Of a stretch of 64,000 nt of DNA, positions 44,354 to 53,076 are shown piece by piece. Numbering within the stretch: position 1 is the stretch's first letter; each line of letters opens with the position of its first letter. The position numbers and the translations under genes were made by a program. Source of the stretch: CAYYKD01 sp964471825 (GTDB lineage Bacteria > Spirochaetota > GWE2-31-10 > CAYYKD01); the NCBI GenBank assembly GCA_964471825.1, contig CAYYKD010000011.1, positions 30,623 to 94,622 on the forward strand, given 5' to 3'. Below the pieces are notes generated by a model. That model was not told the DNA's origin. It saw nothing but the letters and a program-made list of their open reading frames with translations, and did not search any database.

Positions 44354-46088
44354 TTGTGGTTTCCGAAGTAGTTTGAGGGGATGGTGGAGTTATCGATTCT
44401 GATAACTCATCTATTTCATTGTCGGCTTCATCAGTTTTAGTATCTGCAGGTAAATATAATCCTTTAGTGCTTAGCTTATCATATGTTAAATAATAATTGA
44501 TGGCACTTGAAAAACTTAATGCTACAATTATTGCATTAATGGTAGTTGAGTTTTCAAAAATTCTCTTATCTCCAAGCTCAATCTGAAAGTGTAGTTTATC
44601 ATCCGCATTTTGTATTAACAATTTTTCAGAATTATAATCTTTTATTAACTTCTCCATTTTAGATGCAAAAGTTTTGAAAAATGCTACTGATCTTGATTTA
44701 ATCTCAATAAAAGATTGTTGTCTTTTTATATTAACTTTTTCGATTTTTTGCCTCTGAACTATCGGCTGATCATTTAGGTTGTTATTGTAGTTATTAAATT
44801 CAAGTGTAAGTTTAATATATTCTTTAATATGAGATGATATTTCACTATATTTAATATATAGATTTTCCATTTCAGATTTAAAATCAATTTTAACACCGCC
44901 CTCTACTCTTGTAATAAATTTGATCTGTGAAGTTGTCATTAAAAATGAATATTCTTTGTCAAATTCCAGAAAAACAATGTAAAAATTGTACATTTTTTCT
45001 TTAGGATCAATAATTTTCAAGTTTTGGTCAGTACTTTTGTGTTTATTTGCTAACAATACACTGTCAATAATCTCTAGCCCTTTTTTTAAATATTTTGGCA
45101 TTTTATCGAGTTCTTTTTTTACTACATCATTCTGTAGACTTTTTAATCTTTCTTCTTTTTCTTTTTCAATTTGTTCAAGGTATTTTTTCCGCTCTGCCAT
45201 TAGATTCTTGGTTAATGAGCCGATATCATCTTTTGGATCTATAGAGTAATCTTTGTACATAAATCTAAAATCGTATGGAGTTTTTTTACCCAGGTTGTAG
45301 TTAATTATAGTATGGATTGCCGGATAATAGTTGGCAAATAGTGTATCAATCATTTTGAAAATTTTACTCTTACTTAGATAAGGTTGTATTTGCGTAATTT
45401 GATGGTAGTATTCACCAGCTCTCCATAATGAGTCTTTGATTGATTCCCAATATGGATATAGAATAATTAATTCTTTCTCGATATTTACAAGATCATCAAT
45501 TATTAAATCACATACTATGTTGTTATCTTTTGAAAAGTATGCAATTATTTTTGTCAATCTATTATCTTTTTGAAGATTATTAACTCTTATTATTAATTCA
45601 AAGTTAAATGCGTTTTTTTGATTGATAAATGTAACCATTTGCCATTTTTGTTCACCTTCAAGAAGTAGAATTTGACCTGTTAGAAAATTTAGCGATGAAA
45701 TAATCTCATAAAATTCTTTTTCGATGGATTCAATAAATTTTCTTGAAAACTTACCGTATATATTAAATATACCTTTTAAAAGTCCATTCAGAAATTCCGA
45801 GAAATATCTCTTTTTTTTATGATAGCCACTATTTGCCGAAGAATTAGAATATGATTCGTATTTATTATCTCTTGATGAATATTTTTGTTTTAATTCCTCA
45901 TTTTTTTGTGACATCTTTTGTGAAACAATTATTTGTTGATCTCTATTAAATTTTACAGACTTTGATTTTTGTTTATCTTCAATTACTTTTCCGCCCTTTT
46001 CAACAAATTTGTTGAAAATCTTATCCCTATCATTCTTATCCATATCTTCAATTTTTAACTTCTTTTTAATATCATCTAATGAAGACAT
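44346..46088 (-). CDS. long conserved-looking orphan protein
   Basis: A 580-residue soluble protein with no match that I can name. The N-terminal 85 residues are charged and probably disordered; a helical region (about 95-330) is followed by a coiled coil rich in Lys/Glu (about 300-345), a mixed domain with IDPKEKMYNFYIVFLEFD, another long helical stretch and an acidic, Pro/Ser/Thr-rich tail. A hydrophobic segment near 525-545 (NAIIVALSFSSAINYYL) is not a clear membrane helix. It heads the operon with the signal-peptidase-like gene and ftsI, and has a strong promoter. This context suggests a role in growth or division. Confidence 0.65.
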   Translation of the reverse strand: MSSLDDIKKKLKIEDMDKNDRDKIFNKFVEKGGKVIEDKQKSKSVKFNRDQQIIVSQKMSQKNEELKQKYSSRDNKYESYSNSSANSGYHKKKRYFSEFLNGLLKGIFNIYGKFSRKFIESIEKEFYEIISSLNFLTGQILLLEGEQKWQMVTFINQKNAFNFELIIRVNNLQKDNRLTKIIAYFSKDNNIVCDLIIDDLVNIEKELIILYPYWESIKDSLWRAGEYYHQITQIQPYLSKSKIFKMIDTLFANYYPAIHTIINYNLGKKTPYDFRFMYKDYSIDPKDDIGSLTKNLMAERKKYLEQIEKEKEERLKSLQNDVVKKELDKMPKYLKKGLEIIDSVLLANKHKSTDQNLKIIDPKEKMYNFYIVFLEFDKEYSFLMTTSQIKFITRVEGGVKIDFKSEMENLYIKYSEISSHIKEYIKLTLEFNNYNNNLNDQPIVQRQKIEKVNIKRQQSFIEIKSRSVAFFKTFASKMEKLIKDYNSEKLLIQNADDKLHFQIELGDKRIFENSTTINAIIVALSFSSAINYYLTYDKLSTKGLYLPADTKTDEADNEIDELSESITPPSPQTTSETTIE

Positions 46089-46178
46089 AAACCTTCCTAT
46101 TATTACATCTTTTTTATAAATATAGGCATAAAATACCCACTATATGAAAAATGCAACATCGCTAAACAAAGTAAAGTT

Positions 46179-46207
46179 ATTATCCTAAAAAAAAACATCT
46201 GCGTCAA
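46179..46207 (-). promoter_or_regulatory. strong sigma-70-type promoter of the orphan-ftsI operon
   Basis: On the minus strand, TTGACG (46207-46202) and GATAAT (46184-46179) with a 17-base spacer; leader of about 84 bases. Confidence 0.65.
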
Positions 46208-46266
46208 GTTATTTATTGAAAATATAACCTTACGCCTATCGAATTCATGATATTTTTAATGACAAA

Positions 46267-47037
46267 TTAATAATAAAAAATGGTTTCACCTTCAATGACT
46301 GTGGATTTTATAGAGGTTTCAAATGTAGACAACATATTTTCTTGTGTTAAAATTGATTTTTTTTGCCCCTGAATTGAGTGACATTCTTTTAGAAATATTA
46401 CTTCATCAGCATAGCGTGATATTAGATTAAAGTCGTGACTTATAAGAATTATAGTTATCCCTCTTAATGCTATTAGTTTTCTTAAAAGTTCCATTATTTC
46501 TATTCTATTCTTTACATCTAATGCACTTGTAGGCTCATCAAGTAGCAGTACACTTGATGATTGACAAACTCCCCGTGCTATCATAACCTTTTGTTTTTCA
46601 CCGCCAGAGAGAGTATTAAAATATCTTTCGCTGAGGTGATTTGTACCTGTTGTATTAAGAGCTTCTTCAATTTTTGAGTCAGTTTCATCTGAACAAGTTT
46701 CAAGAAGTTTTCTATGAGGAAATGTGCCTAATGAAACAATATTTCTAACAGTCAGGTGTATATGTTCCTCTGTATTTTGTTCAACATAGGCCATATGTTT
46801 TGCAAGTGTTTTTTTGTTGTAGTATGAAAGTGGTTTGTTATAAAACAATATTTCTCCATGAATAGGTGTTAATAACCCCGCCAAAAGCTTGATTAAAGTA
46901 GATTTACCTGAACCATTCTGACCTGCGATAACCGTCATGATGCCCGGTTTGATAGATAAGTTTATGTTGTGAAGTATTGGTTTTCCTTTTTGCCAATGAA
47001 AAGATAGATCTTTAACTATATATGCAGCTTCTTTCAT
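46267..47037 (-). CDS. btuD: BtuD/FecE-type ABC ATPase (corrinoid or siderophore uptake)
   Basis: A 256-residue ATPase of the FecE/BtuD/HmuV group. Walker A is GQNGSGKST, the Q-loop lies in YVEQNTEEH, the signature is TLSGGEKQKV, Walker B is VLLLDEPTS with D-loop ALDV, and the switch His is in ISHDFN. ATG 47037 overlaps the permease stop by four bases. It is the last gene of the run that begins with the CbiR-like gene; the corrinoid assignment rests on that neighbour and not on its own sequence, since iron-siderophore and haem systems look alike. Confidence 0.82.
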   Translation of the reverse strand: MKEAAYIVKDLSFHWQKGKPILHNINLSIKPGIMTVIAGQNGSGKSTLIKLLAGLLTPIHGEILFYNKPLSYYNKKTLAKHMAYVEQNTEEHIHLTVRNIVSLGTFPHRKLLETCSDETDSKIEEALNTTGTNHLSERYFNTLSGGEKQKVMIARGVCQSSSVLLLDEPTSALDVKNRIEIMELLRKLIALRGITIILISHDFNLISRYADEVIFLKECHSIQGQKKSILTQENMLSTFETSIKSTVIEGETIFYY

Positions 47038-48067
47038 GGTCTATCCTTATATTTTATAAGAAAAAATAGATAAAAAGGTGCCCCAATGAAAGCTGTTATT
47101 ACTCCGACAGGTAATTCTCTACCGTATTGTGAAAAGTAGGATAGTATTGATCTGGAAAAATTGTCTGCTATCAATAACAACAATCCGCCTAGCATAAATG
47201 AACCCGGAATTAAATCTCTATGTTTGTGCCCGNNNNNNNNNNTCTTGCAATATGCGGTGTTATGAGACCTATAAAACCGATGATACCTGTTAAACTTACG
47301 GCAAATGCAGTCATAAGAGATGGAATTACAAAGAATACAGTTCTATATAAAACAATATTTACGCCGGTCGTTTTTACGGTTTCATTTGACAGATAAAAGA
47401 TATCTAAGACACCATTTAATTTATAAAAAAAAAGTGTCCCAAGTAAAGCGATTATTACAAATATAGTAATCATAAGGTTAGATGGTGGATTTGTAAATGA
47501 ACCAAATGTCCACATTAAAACCTCATTTGCCCTGTTACCCATAATTGAAAGAATGAGAGTCATTCCGGCATTAAAGAAAAATGATATTGATATACCAATA
47601 AAAATGAGGGTAAAAATGGTAAGATTTTTATTTAGACTAAAATAGAAAATAACCGCTATGCCTATAGCTGCTCCAATAAAGCTGAATGGAAAAAGTGGAA
47701 ATCGTGTTTTAAAAAAGACATCAGCGATAAATACTCCAACGGCGGCTCCAAAAGAAGCACCGGATGAAATACCAAGAGTGTAGGGGTCTGTAAGCGGATT
47801 TTTAAGAATTGTTTGATAAAGCAAACCGGATATTGCAAGAACAGCTCCAACAGTTAATGACATAATTATTCGAGGGATTCTCAGTCTCTTGATAATTACT
47901 TCATGAGCATTATTTGTATGATTATCTGATCCGCTTATGACAGACACTACCGTCTGAACAGGTATTTTTTCGCTTCCAAATCCTATCGATAATAAAGCTA
48001 CTATTGGAATTATAATTGCTAGAGAAAGGAGTAAAAACTTATTATATATCGGTTTTCTATTTATCAT
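47034..48067 (-). CDS. btuC: BtuC/FecCD-type ABC permease (assembly gap alters frame)
   Basis: A FecCD permease with about nine or ten helices. Its frame in the raw sequence stops just after the gap (47233-47242), but one base shift beyond the gap restores the expected C-terminus: GHKHRDLIPGSFMLGG, then SRSILSYFSQYGRELPVG and AFIGAPFYLFFL, ending at TGA 47034-47036. The natural protein is thus about 344 residues. LRIPRIIMSLTVGAVLAISG and NPLTDPYTLGISSGASFGA are family landmarks near the N-terminus. ATG 48067 overlaps the binding-protein stop, and its stop overlaps the ATPase start, both by four bases. Confidence 0.88.
47233..47242. other. assembly gap (10 N) in the btuC-like gene
   Basis: The gap falls between ITPHIAR and the LIPGSF-type segment. 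The true length must differ from 10 by one base (modulo three) for the frame to run on. Confidence 0.95.
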
Positions 48068-48918
48068 GATTTGTTTACAAATCCGGTAAAATAACTATTT
48101 AATTTGACTATTTCACTTGTAGTATGAAATCCAGGTTGTAAGAAACTATCGACATCTATAGGAATATATATATTATTATCTCTATATGCTCTTATGAGTT
48201 TAAATAAGTTTAAATCTGTTCCTGTCGGGTGTGTTTTTATAATAATGTCAGGGTCTTTGGAGATAACTTCCTCCAGACTTATACTAGCCCAATCCTGTTT
48301 TATTTCAAATGCCGGTTTTCCGCCGGCGATTCTAACCATATCAGCTAAAAAAGTATTGGTGCCGGCTGCCATATATGGTGAATTATATATCTCTATTAGA
48401 ACGGTTGGCTTTTTATCTTCATCGATTTTTGTTATCAATTCAAGTTGTTTTTTTGAGTTATTTATAAGAGTTTGACCTTTATCCACAACATTGAAGATGG
48501 ATGCAACTTTGATTATTTGTTCATTAATTTCATCTAGATTTCGGGGGTGTCTAAATGATATAATTTTTTCAAGACCTATCATTTTTTCAAGAGTATCTTT
48601 GGACTCTCGTGAAACAGAGTCCATAACAAGAACTTTTTCAGGATTTAACATCAATATTCGTTCATAATCAAATGAATTGAATCCTGATACTATTTTAATC
48701 TTGCCGTTATCTATCATTTCTTGAAGCATTTTATCGTGGTGTCTGCAATGCTCAGTTACACCAACTAAATTATCTATCAATTTTAAGTCAATTATAACTT
48801 TTGTTAATGATGGGGCAAGAGAGATGATTTTACCATGATTTATGTTTTTATTGTTATCTTTTTTACATGAAACTGTTATTAATATTATAAATGAAATAAC
48901 TGTTATAATCTTTTTCAT
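48064..48918 (-). CDS. btuF: BtuF/FecB-type substrate-binding lipoprotein
   Basis: A 284-residue lipoprotein; the signal ends ILITVSCKKD with lipidated Cys near 18. The rest is a cluster A-III binding protein: GKIISLAPSLTKVIIDL at the start, LNPEKVLVMDS in the middle lobe hinge and AGGKPAFE with SLEEVISKDPDIII in the second lobe. It probably delivers the ligand to the FecCD permease. Both ends overlap neighbours by four bases (ATGA), so expression of all four genes is tightly coupled. Confidence 0.82.
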   Translation of the reverse strand: MKKIITVISFIILITVSCKKDNNKNINHGKIISLAPSLTKVIIDLKLIDNLVGVTEHCRHHDKMLQEMIDNGKIKIVSGFNSFDYERILMLNPEKVLVMDSVSRESKDTLEKMIGLEKIISFRHPRNLDEINEQIIKVASIFNVVDKGQTLINNSKKQLELITKIDEDKKPTVLIEIYNSPYMAAGTNTFLADMVRIAGGKPAFEIKQDWASISLEEVISKDPDIIIKTHPTGTDLNLFKLIRAYRDNNIYIPIDVDSFLQPGFHTTSEIVKLNSYFTGFVNKS

Positions 48919-49607
48919 TTAACACTTATACCTGATTTTTTTAAAATTGACAACGATGATTTGATTTGCTCATAGTTAAATAGTTCCAGATTGATAATCC
49001 CATTAAATCTTTTTAACAGTGGAATCATCTCTAAAAACCATGATTCATTACCATTGAATGGTTCGTGATCTTTATTATCTATAACTCCATGTAGATGTAT
49101 TTCACTGATATTTGTAAAATGTCGGTTAAAGTATTCTGTAGGATTTTGATTGTTTAATAATAGATGTCCCGTGTCAAGGCATAATTTTGGATTATATCCC
49201 GGTAAATCATCCATTCTATCAATAAGTGAAAATGCTGATCTGCCTATAAGGTTTTCAATATAGAATCTATTTCCATAATCTGATATCCATTTTTTAAGAA
49301 GACTTATTTTTTCATCTGTTATATTTTCCGGAGGGTGAACAACAAACCCGATAGCAAACTCCGAGGTCATATCGAGAATTCTTTCATTTTCAGGTTTAAT
49401 ATCATCAGGCAGGTGAACGGTAAACTTAAATCGTTGTTTGTATTTTTCAATTACTTTTCTTTCATTGATAAATAGTTTTTCAGTTTCATCATCAAAGAAG
49501 AAAAATAATAGCTCCATTCCTGAGAGATCAGAAAGATTTTTATCTGCAAATATCACATTTTCAGCATAGGTACCGGGAATTATGTATGATGGGGAAGAAA
49601 TGATCAT
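48915..49607 (-). CDS. cbiR: CbiR-like sugar-phosphate-isomerase-fold protein (possible cobamide remodelling)
   Basis: A 230-residue TIM-barrel protein of the xylose-isomerase/AP-endonuclease-2 type. Probable metal ligands lie in FYIENLIG, KLCLDTGHLLL, SEIHLHGV and IINLELF. CbiR, first described in Akkermansia, belongs to this fold, hydrolyses the nucleotide loop of cobamides so that the lower base can be exchanged, and is often next to corrinoid transport genes. Its overlap with a BtuF-type gene here fits that role. The alternative is another AP-endonuclease-like enzyme next to an iron transporter. AGGAAA precedes ATG 49607; the gene is 39 bases after pcrA. Confidence 0.55.
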   Translation of the reverse strand: MIISSPSYIIPGTYAENVIFADKNLSDLSGMELLFFFFDDETEKLFINERKVIEKYKQRFKFTVHLPDDIKPENERILDMTSEFAIGFVVHPPENITDEKISLLKKWISDYGNRFYIENLIGRSAFSLIDRMDDLPGYNPKLCLDTGHLLLNNQNPTEYFNRHFTNISEIHLHGVIDNKDHEPFNGNESWFLEMIPLLKRFNGIINLELFNYEQIKSSLSILKKSGISVK

Positions 49608-49646
49608 TTATTATTTTCCTAATAAGGCTAATTATGAAATTGCCTT

Positions 49647-51641
49647 TTATTTACTTATTTTTTTATTTGATAACCATGAAATAAGCGGATCAACATCTGA
49701 TTCAATACATTCTTTTTCGGATGCATTACTTATAAACTCAAGCAAATCGGGAGGTATCTCGCTTATAAATGAGGATGGAGACTTTGACATAGTCTCAAAA
49801 TACTTCATTCGCATTTTTGGGTATGACATAAATAATTTTTTCTGAGCCCTTGTAACTGCAACATAAAACAATCTTCGTTCTTCCTCGTTCGTTCCTGTCT
49901 CTTCAAGAGTTTTATCATGTGGGATAAGCCCTTCTTCTACTCCTACAATAAATACAACCTTGAATTCGAGTCCCTTTGAGGAATGAATACTCATCATATT
50001 AATTTTATTGTTATAATCACTCTCCTGGTCATCCTCTTTAGTTGACATACTTACCTTCTGAAGATATCCATAAATGCTTGGGTTGAAGTTATCAGGATTT
50101 GTTTCATATCTAGAAATTGACTGAATAAGTTGGTTAATATTACTAAGTCTATAGTTTATCTTTGAAGCAATTTTTAACTCAGACACGAGCTTGCTTTTGT
50201 AATCTATCTCCTCAATTAATTCATTTACAGTCCGGGATATATTCTTTGGTTTAAATATTTTTTCTCTATATTTCTCAATTAGTTTATAGAAATCCTCTAA
50301 TGATTGTGTTGCCTTCTCACCAAGTGCATTGTTATCAACATAGATTTTTATTGAGCTGTAGAGAGGGATCTTATGTTCCTTAGAATATTCCAATAATGAA
50401 AGGAGGGTAGAGTTTCCTATTCCTCTTTTGGGGTTGTTTATAATTCTATGTAGTGAGACTTCATCATCTGTGTTTGCAATAAATCTCATATAGCTTAATA
50501 TGTCTTTTACCTCTGCTCTCTCAAAGAACTTCATTGCCCCAATTAATTTATAGGGCAGATCAAACTCTCTCAATTTTTCTTCAAGCGGCCTTGATTGTGA
50601 GTTCATTCTAAAGAGTACCCCGAAGTCACTATATCTGAAGTCCTGTGCTTTATATTGAATAATCATGTCAATAAGAAATTGTGCTTCTGCTTCCTCATTT
50701 TCGGCTTCATATACAGTGATCTTTTCACCGGAGTCCCCTTTAGTCCAAAGCTTTTTTGCTTTTCGTATAGAATTGTTTTTTATAACAGAGTTTGCAGCAT
50801 CTAAGATATTCTTAGTTGATCTGTAGTTCTGCTCTAAATGGATTTCTCGTACCGGTGCAAAATCCTTTTCAAACATTTCAATATTTGAGTGATTAGCTCC
50901 TCGCCATGAATATATCGATTGATCATCATCCCCGACAACAGATATATGTTTGTGTGTAATGGCCAGTAATTTAATCATCTCATACTGCATCAAAGAGGTA
51001 TCCTGATACTCATCAACTAAAAGGTATTTCCATTTTTTTCGGTATTTTTCAAGTGTCTCAGGATAATTTTTAAATAATTGTAAAGGGAGTTTGATCAGAT
51101 CATCAAAGTCGATAGCATTGTATGATTTAAGATATTCCTGATACTTAGAAAAAATCTGTCTTATCTCATCATCTGCTACGCCGCGAACATCTGTAAGATT
51201 CATTTTTAACATACTGATCTTGCTTATCAGTTGAAATGGTTCATACTTATCTTCAGGAATTTTCAACTCTTTAACTATGTCTTTAACAATTTTAGCACAG
51301 TCATTTTGATCAAAAATTGAAAACTTACCTCGATAACCGAGTTTTTCTATTTCTTCATCGAGAATCTTCAGTCCTAGTGAATGGAAGGTCGTTACAAGCG
51401 GTGTTCTTTTTTTATTTCTACATAACTCTATTACTCTTTGTTTCATCTCAGCTGCTGCTTTATTGGTAAAAGTTACTGCTAGAATATGCTCCGGGTTTAC
51501 TCCGTTTTCAATTAAGTATGAGATTTTAAATGTTATTACCCTTGTTTTTCCTGAACCGGCACCGGCTAGAATAAGTGTTGCACCGTCAATATGCGTAACA
51601 GCCTCTAGCTGCTTGGAGTTTAATTCCCTTTCATAATCCAT
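49647..51641 (-). CDS. pcrA: UvrD/PcrA-family DNA helicase
   Basis: A 664-residue superfamily 1A 3'-5' helicase. The motifs in order are LAGAGSGKTR (I, about 25-34), AVTFTNKAAAEMKQR (Ia), VDEYQDTS (II), VVGDDDQSIYSWRGA (III), LEQNYRS (IV), MSIHSSKGLEF (V) and VAVTRAQKKL (VI). The length is short compared with PcrA of about 720-740 residues, the missing part being the C-terminal RNA-polymerase-binding tail. It probably acts in excision repair and replication-fork rescue. It lies eight bases after hisG. Confidence 0.93.
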   Translation of the reverse strand: MDYERELNSKQLEAVTHIDGATLILAGAGSGKTRVITFKISYLIENGVNPEHILAVTFTNKAAAEMKQRVIELCRNKKRTPLVTTFHSLGLKILDEEIEKLGYRGKFSIFDQNDCAKIVKDIVKELKIPEDKYEPFQLISKISMLKMNLTDVRGVADDEIRQIFSKYQEYLKSYNAIDFDDLIKLPLQLFKNYPETLEKYRKKWKYLLVDEYQDTSLMQYEMIKLLAITHKHISVVGDDDQSIYSWRGANHSNIEMFEKDFAPVREIHLEQNYRSTKNILDAANSVIKNNSIRKAKKLWTKGDSGEKITVYEAENEEAEAQFLIDMIIQYKAQDFRYSDFGVLFRMNSQSRPLEEKLREFDLPYKLIGAMKFFERAEVKDILSYMRFIANTDDEVSLHRIINNPKRGIGNSTLLSLLEYSKEHKIPLYSSIKIYVDNNALGEKATQSLEDFYKLIEKYREKIFKPKNISRTVNELIEEIDYKSKLVSELKIASKINYRLSNINQLIQSISRYETNPDNFNPSIYGYLQKVSMSTKEDDQESDYNNKINMMSIHSSKGLEFKVVFIVGVEEGLIPHDKTLEETGTNEEERRLFYVAVTRAQKKLFMSYPKMRMKYFETMSKSPSSFISEIPPDLLEFISNASEKECIESDVDPLISWLSNKKISK

Positions 51642-51649
51642 TTATATTT

Positions 51650-52531
51650 TTATCTTATTATCTTGTTCAAAGGATACTCTACAATGCCTGAAGCTCCGGC
51701 TCTTTTAAGTTGTGGAATAATATCCCGCACTGTAATCTCTTCAACTATAGTATTTAATGCAACCCAACTTTTATCTGTTAATTCACTAACCGTCGGCTTT
51801 TGCAATGATGGGAGAATGTCAAGAACTCGATTAAGATTTGTTTTTTCTACATTAAGGAGTAGTCCAACACTATTTTCAGCTTCAATGACACCTCTAAGTA
51901 GCATTGCTATATTATCTGCTTTACTTTTTTTCCAATTATCATTATATGATTCATTGTTCATTATGAATTGGGTAGTAGACTCAAGTACATCATCAATTAT
52001 TCTTAAATTGTTTGCTCTAAGACTGGATCCTGTTTCGGTTATCTCTACTATAGCATCAACAAGGGTAGGGCATTTTATCTCTGTCGCCCCCCAGCTGAAC
52101 TCTACAGATGCATTAACATTATTCTTCTCAAGATACTTTTTGGTTATATTCATGACTTCTGTAGCTATAGATTTGTTATTAAGGTCTTTAACGCTTTTTA
52201 TTGGTGAATTCTCAGGAACTGCCAAGACCCATCTTACCGGTTTGGTAGAAGCTTTAGCATAAACTAGATCACTAATTACTTTGACATCTGATTCATTCTC
52301 AATAACCCAGTCTTTTCCGGTAAGACCGGCATCTATTATACCTTTTTCAACATACCTTGACATATCTTGAGCTCTAATCAATATTAGAGATAATTCAGGA
52401 TCATCAATAGTAGGGTAGTATGATCTTGAAGAGATGTTGATCTTATAACCTGCCTTAGCAAACATATTTACTGTTGATTCTTGTAGACTACCTTTAGGAA
52501 TACCTAATTTTAATATTTTGTTATTATTCAA
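51650..52531 (-). CDS. hisG: ATP phosphoribosyltransferase, long form
   Basis: A 293-residue HisG of the long (HisZ-independent) type, first enzyme of histidine synthesis. LKLGIPKGSLQEST is the N-terminal motif; GIIDAGLTGKDWV lies in the first lobe, and DAIVEITETGSSLRANNL is the PRPP-binding signature. The C-terminal ~75 residues (about 220-293) form the ferredoxin-like allosteric domain that binds histidine. The start is TTG 52531, preceded by GGAG. Only hisI accompanies it here; other his genes must be elsewhere or absent. Confidence 0.93.
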   Translation of the reverse strand: MNNNKILKLGIPKGSLQESTVNMFAKAGYKINISSRSYYPTIDDPELSLILIRAQDMSRYVEKGIIDAGLTGKDWVIENESDVKVISDLVYAKASTKPVRWVLAVPENSPIKSVKDLNNKSIATEVMNITKKYLEKNNVNASVEFSWGATEIKCPTLVDAIVEITETGSSLRANNLRIIDDVLESTTQFIMNNESYNDNWKKSKADNIAMLLRGVIEAENSVGLLLNVEKTNLNRVLDILPSLQKPTVSELTDKSWVALNTIVEEITVRDIIPQLKRAGASGIVEYPLNKIIR

Positions 52532-52548
52532 AGTTAAACTCCATTTAA

Positions 52549-52935
52549 TTATTTTCCATATACAGTTTCCGGTTCGAAATTTCTAGGTTCATTATTATAA
52601 ACCCATACACCATTATCAAATTTTCTAAAAAAACAGCTCTCATAACCTTCATGACAAGCCGCCTTTAGACCTTTTTGTTCTACCATATAGATAAGCGTGT
52701 CATTATCACAGTCAATCAATATCTCTTTAATTTCCTGAAAATTTCCGGAGGTTTCCCCTTTACACCATATTTTATTTCGTGATCTCGAAAAATATGTAGC
52801 CTTATTTGTTTTAAGTGTGTACTCAAAAGCCTCTTCATTTGCAAATGCAACCATAAGTACTTTTTTAGTTTGATAATCCTGAGCTATAACAGGAATAAGC
52901 CCGCCTGTCTTTTCAAAGTCGATTTGATAGTTCAT
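52549..52935 (-). CDS. hisI: phosphoribosyl-AMP cyclohydrolase
   Basis: A 128-residue monofunctional HisI, third step of histidine synthesis. Motifs are GLIPVIAQDYQTKKVLMVA, TYFSRSRNKIWCKGETSGN, IDCDNDTLIYMVEQ and ACHEGYESCFFR, containing the zinc-binding Cys and the metal-binding Asp residues. There is no HisE domain fused. It is the first gene of the minus-strand run hisI-hisG-pcrA-cbiR-btuFCD. Confidence 0.93.
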   Translation of the reverse strand: MNYQIDFEKTGGLIPVIAQDYQTKKVLMVAFANEEAFEYTLKTNKATYFSRSRNKIWCKGETSGNFQEIKEILIDCDNDTLIYMVEQKGLKAACHEGYESCFFRKFDNGVWVYNNEPRNFEPETVYGK

Positions 52936-53076
52936 AAATTAACCTTGTATATATAGTTTTAAAATCTGCTTTAAATTAATCAAAATTTTAATTTTTGTAT
53001 AGAGTTTTTTGTTTTAATTTTATATTAATAAATGACGATTATCTAATAAGTTAAATATTCGGGAAAACTATAAAAA

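Noticed and set aside
49608..49646. Cobalamin riboswitch before the btu genes
   Set aside because: Only 39 bases lie between pcrA and the CbiR-like gene, too few for a riboswitch, and no B12-box was seen upstream of hisI.
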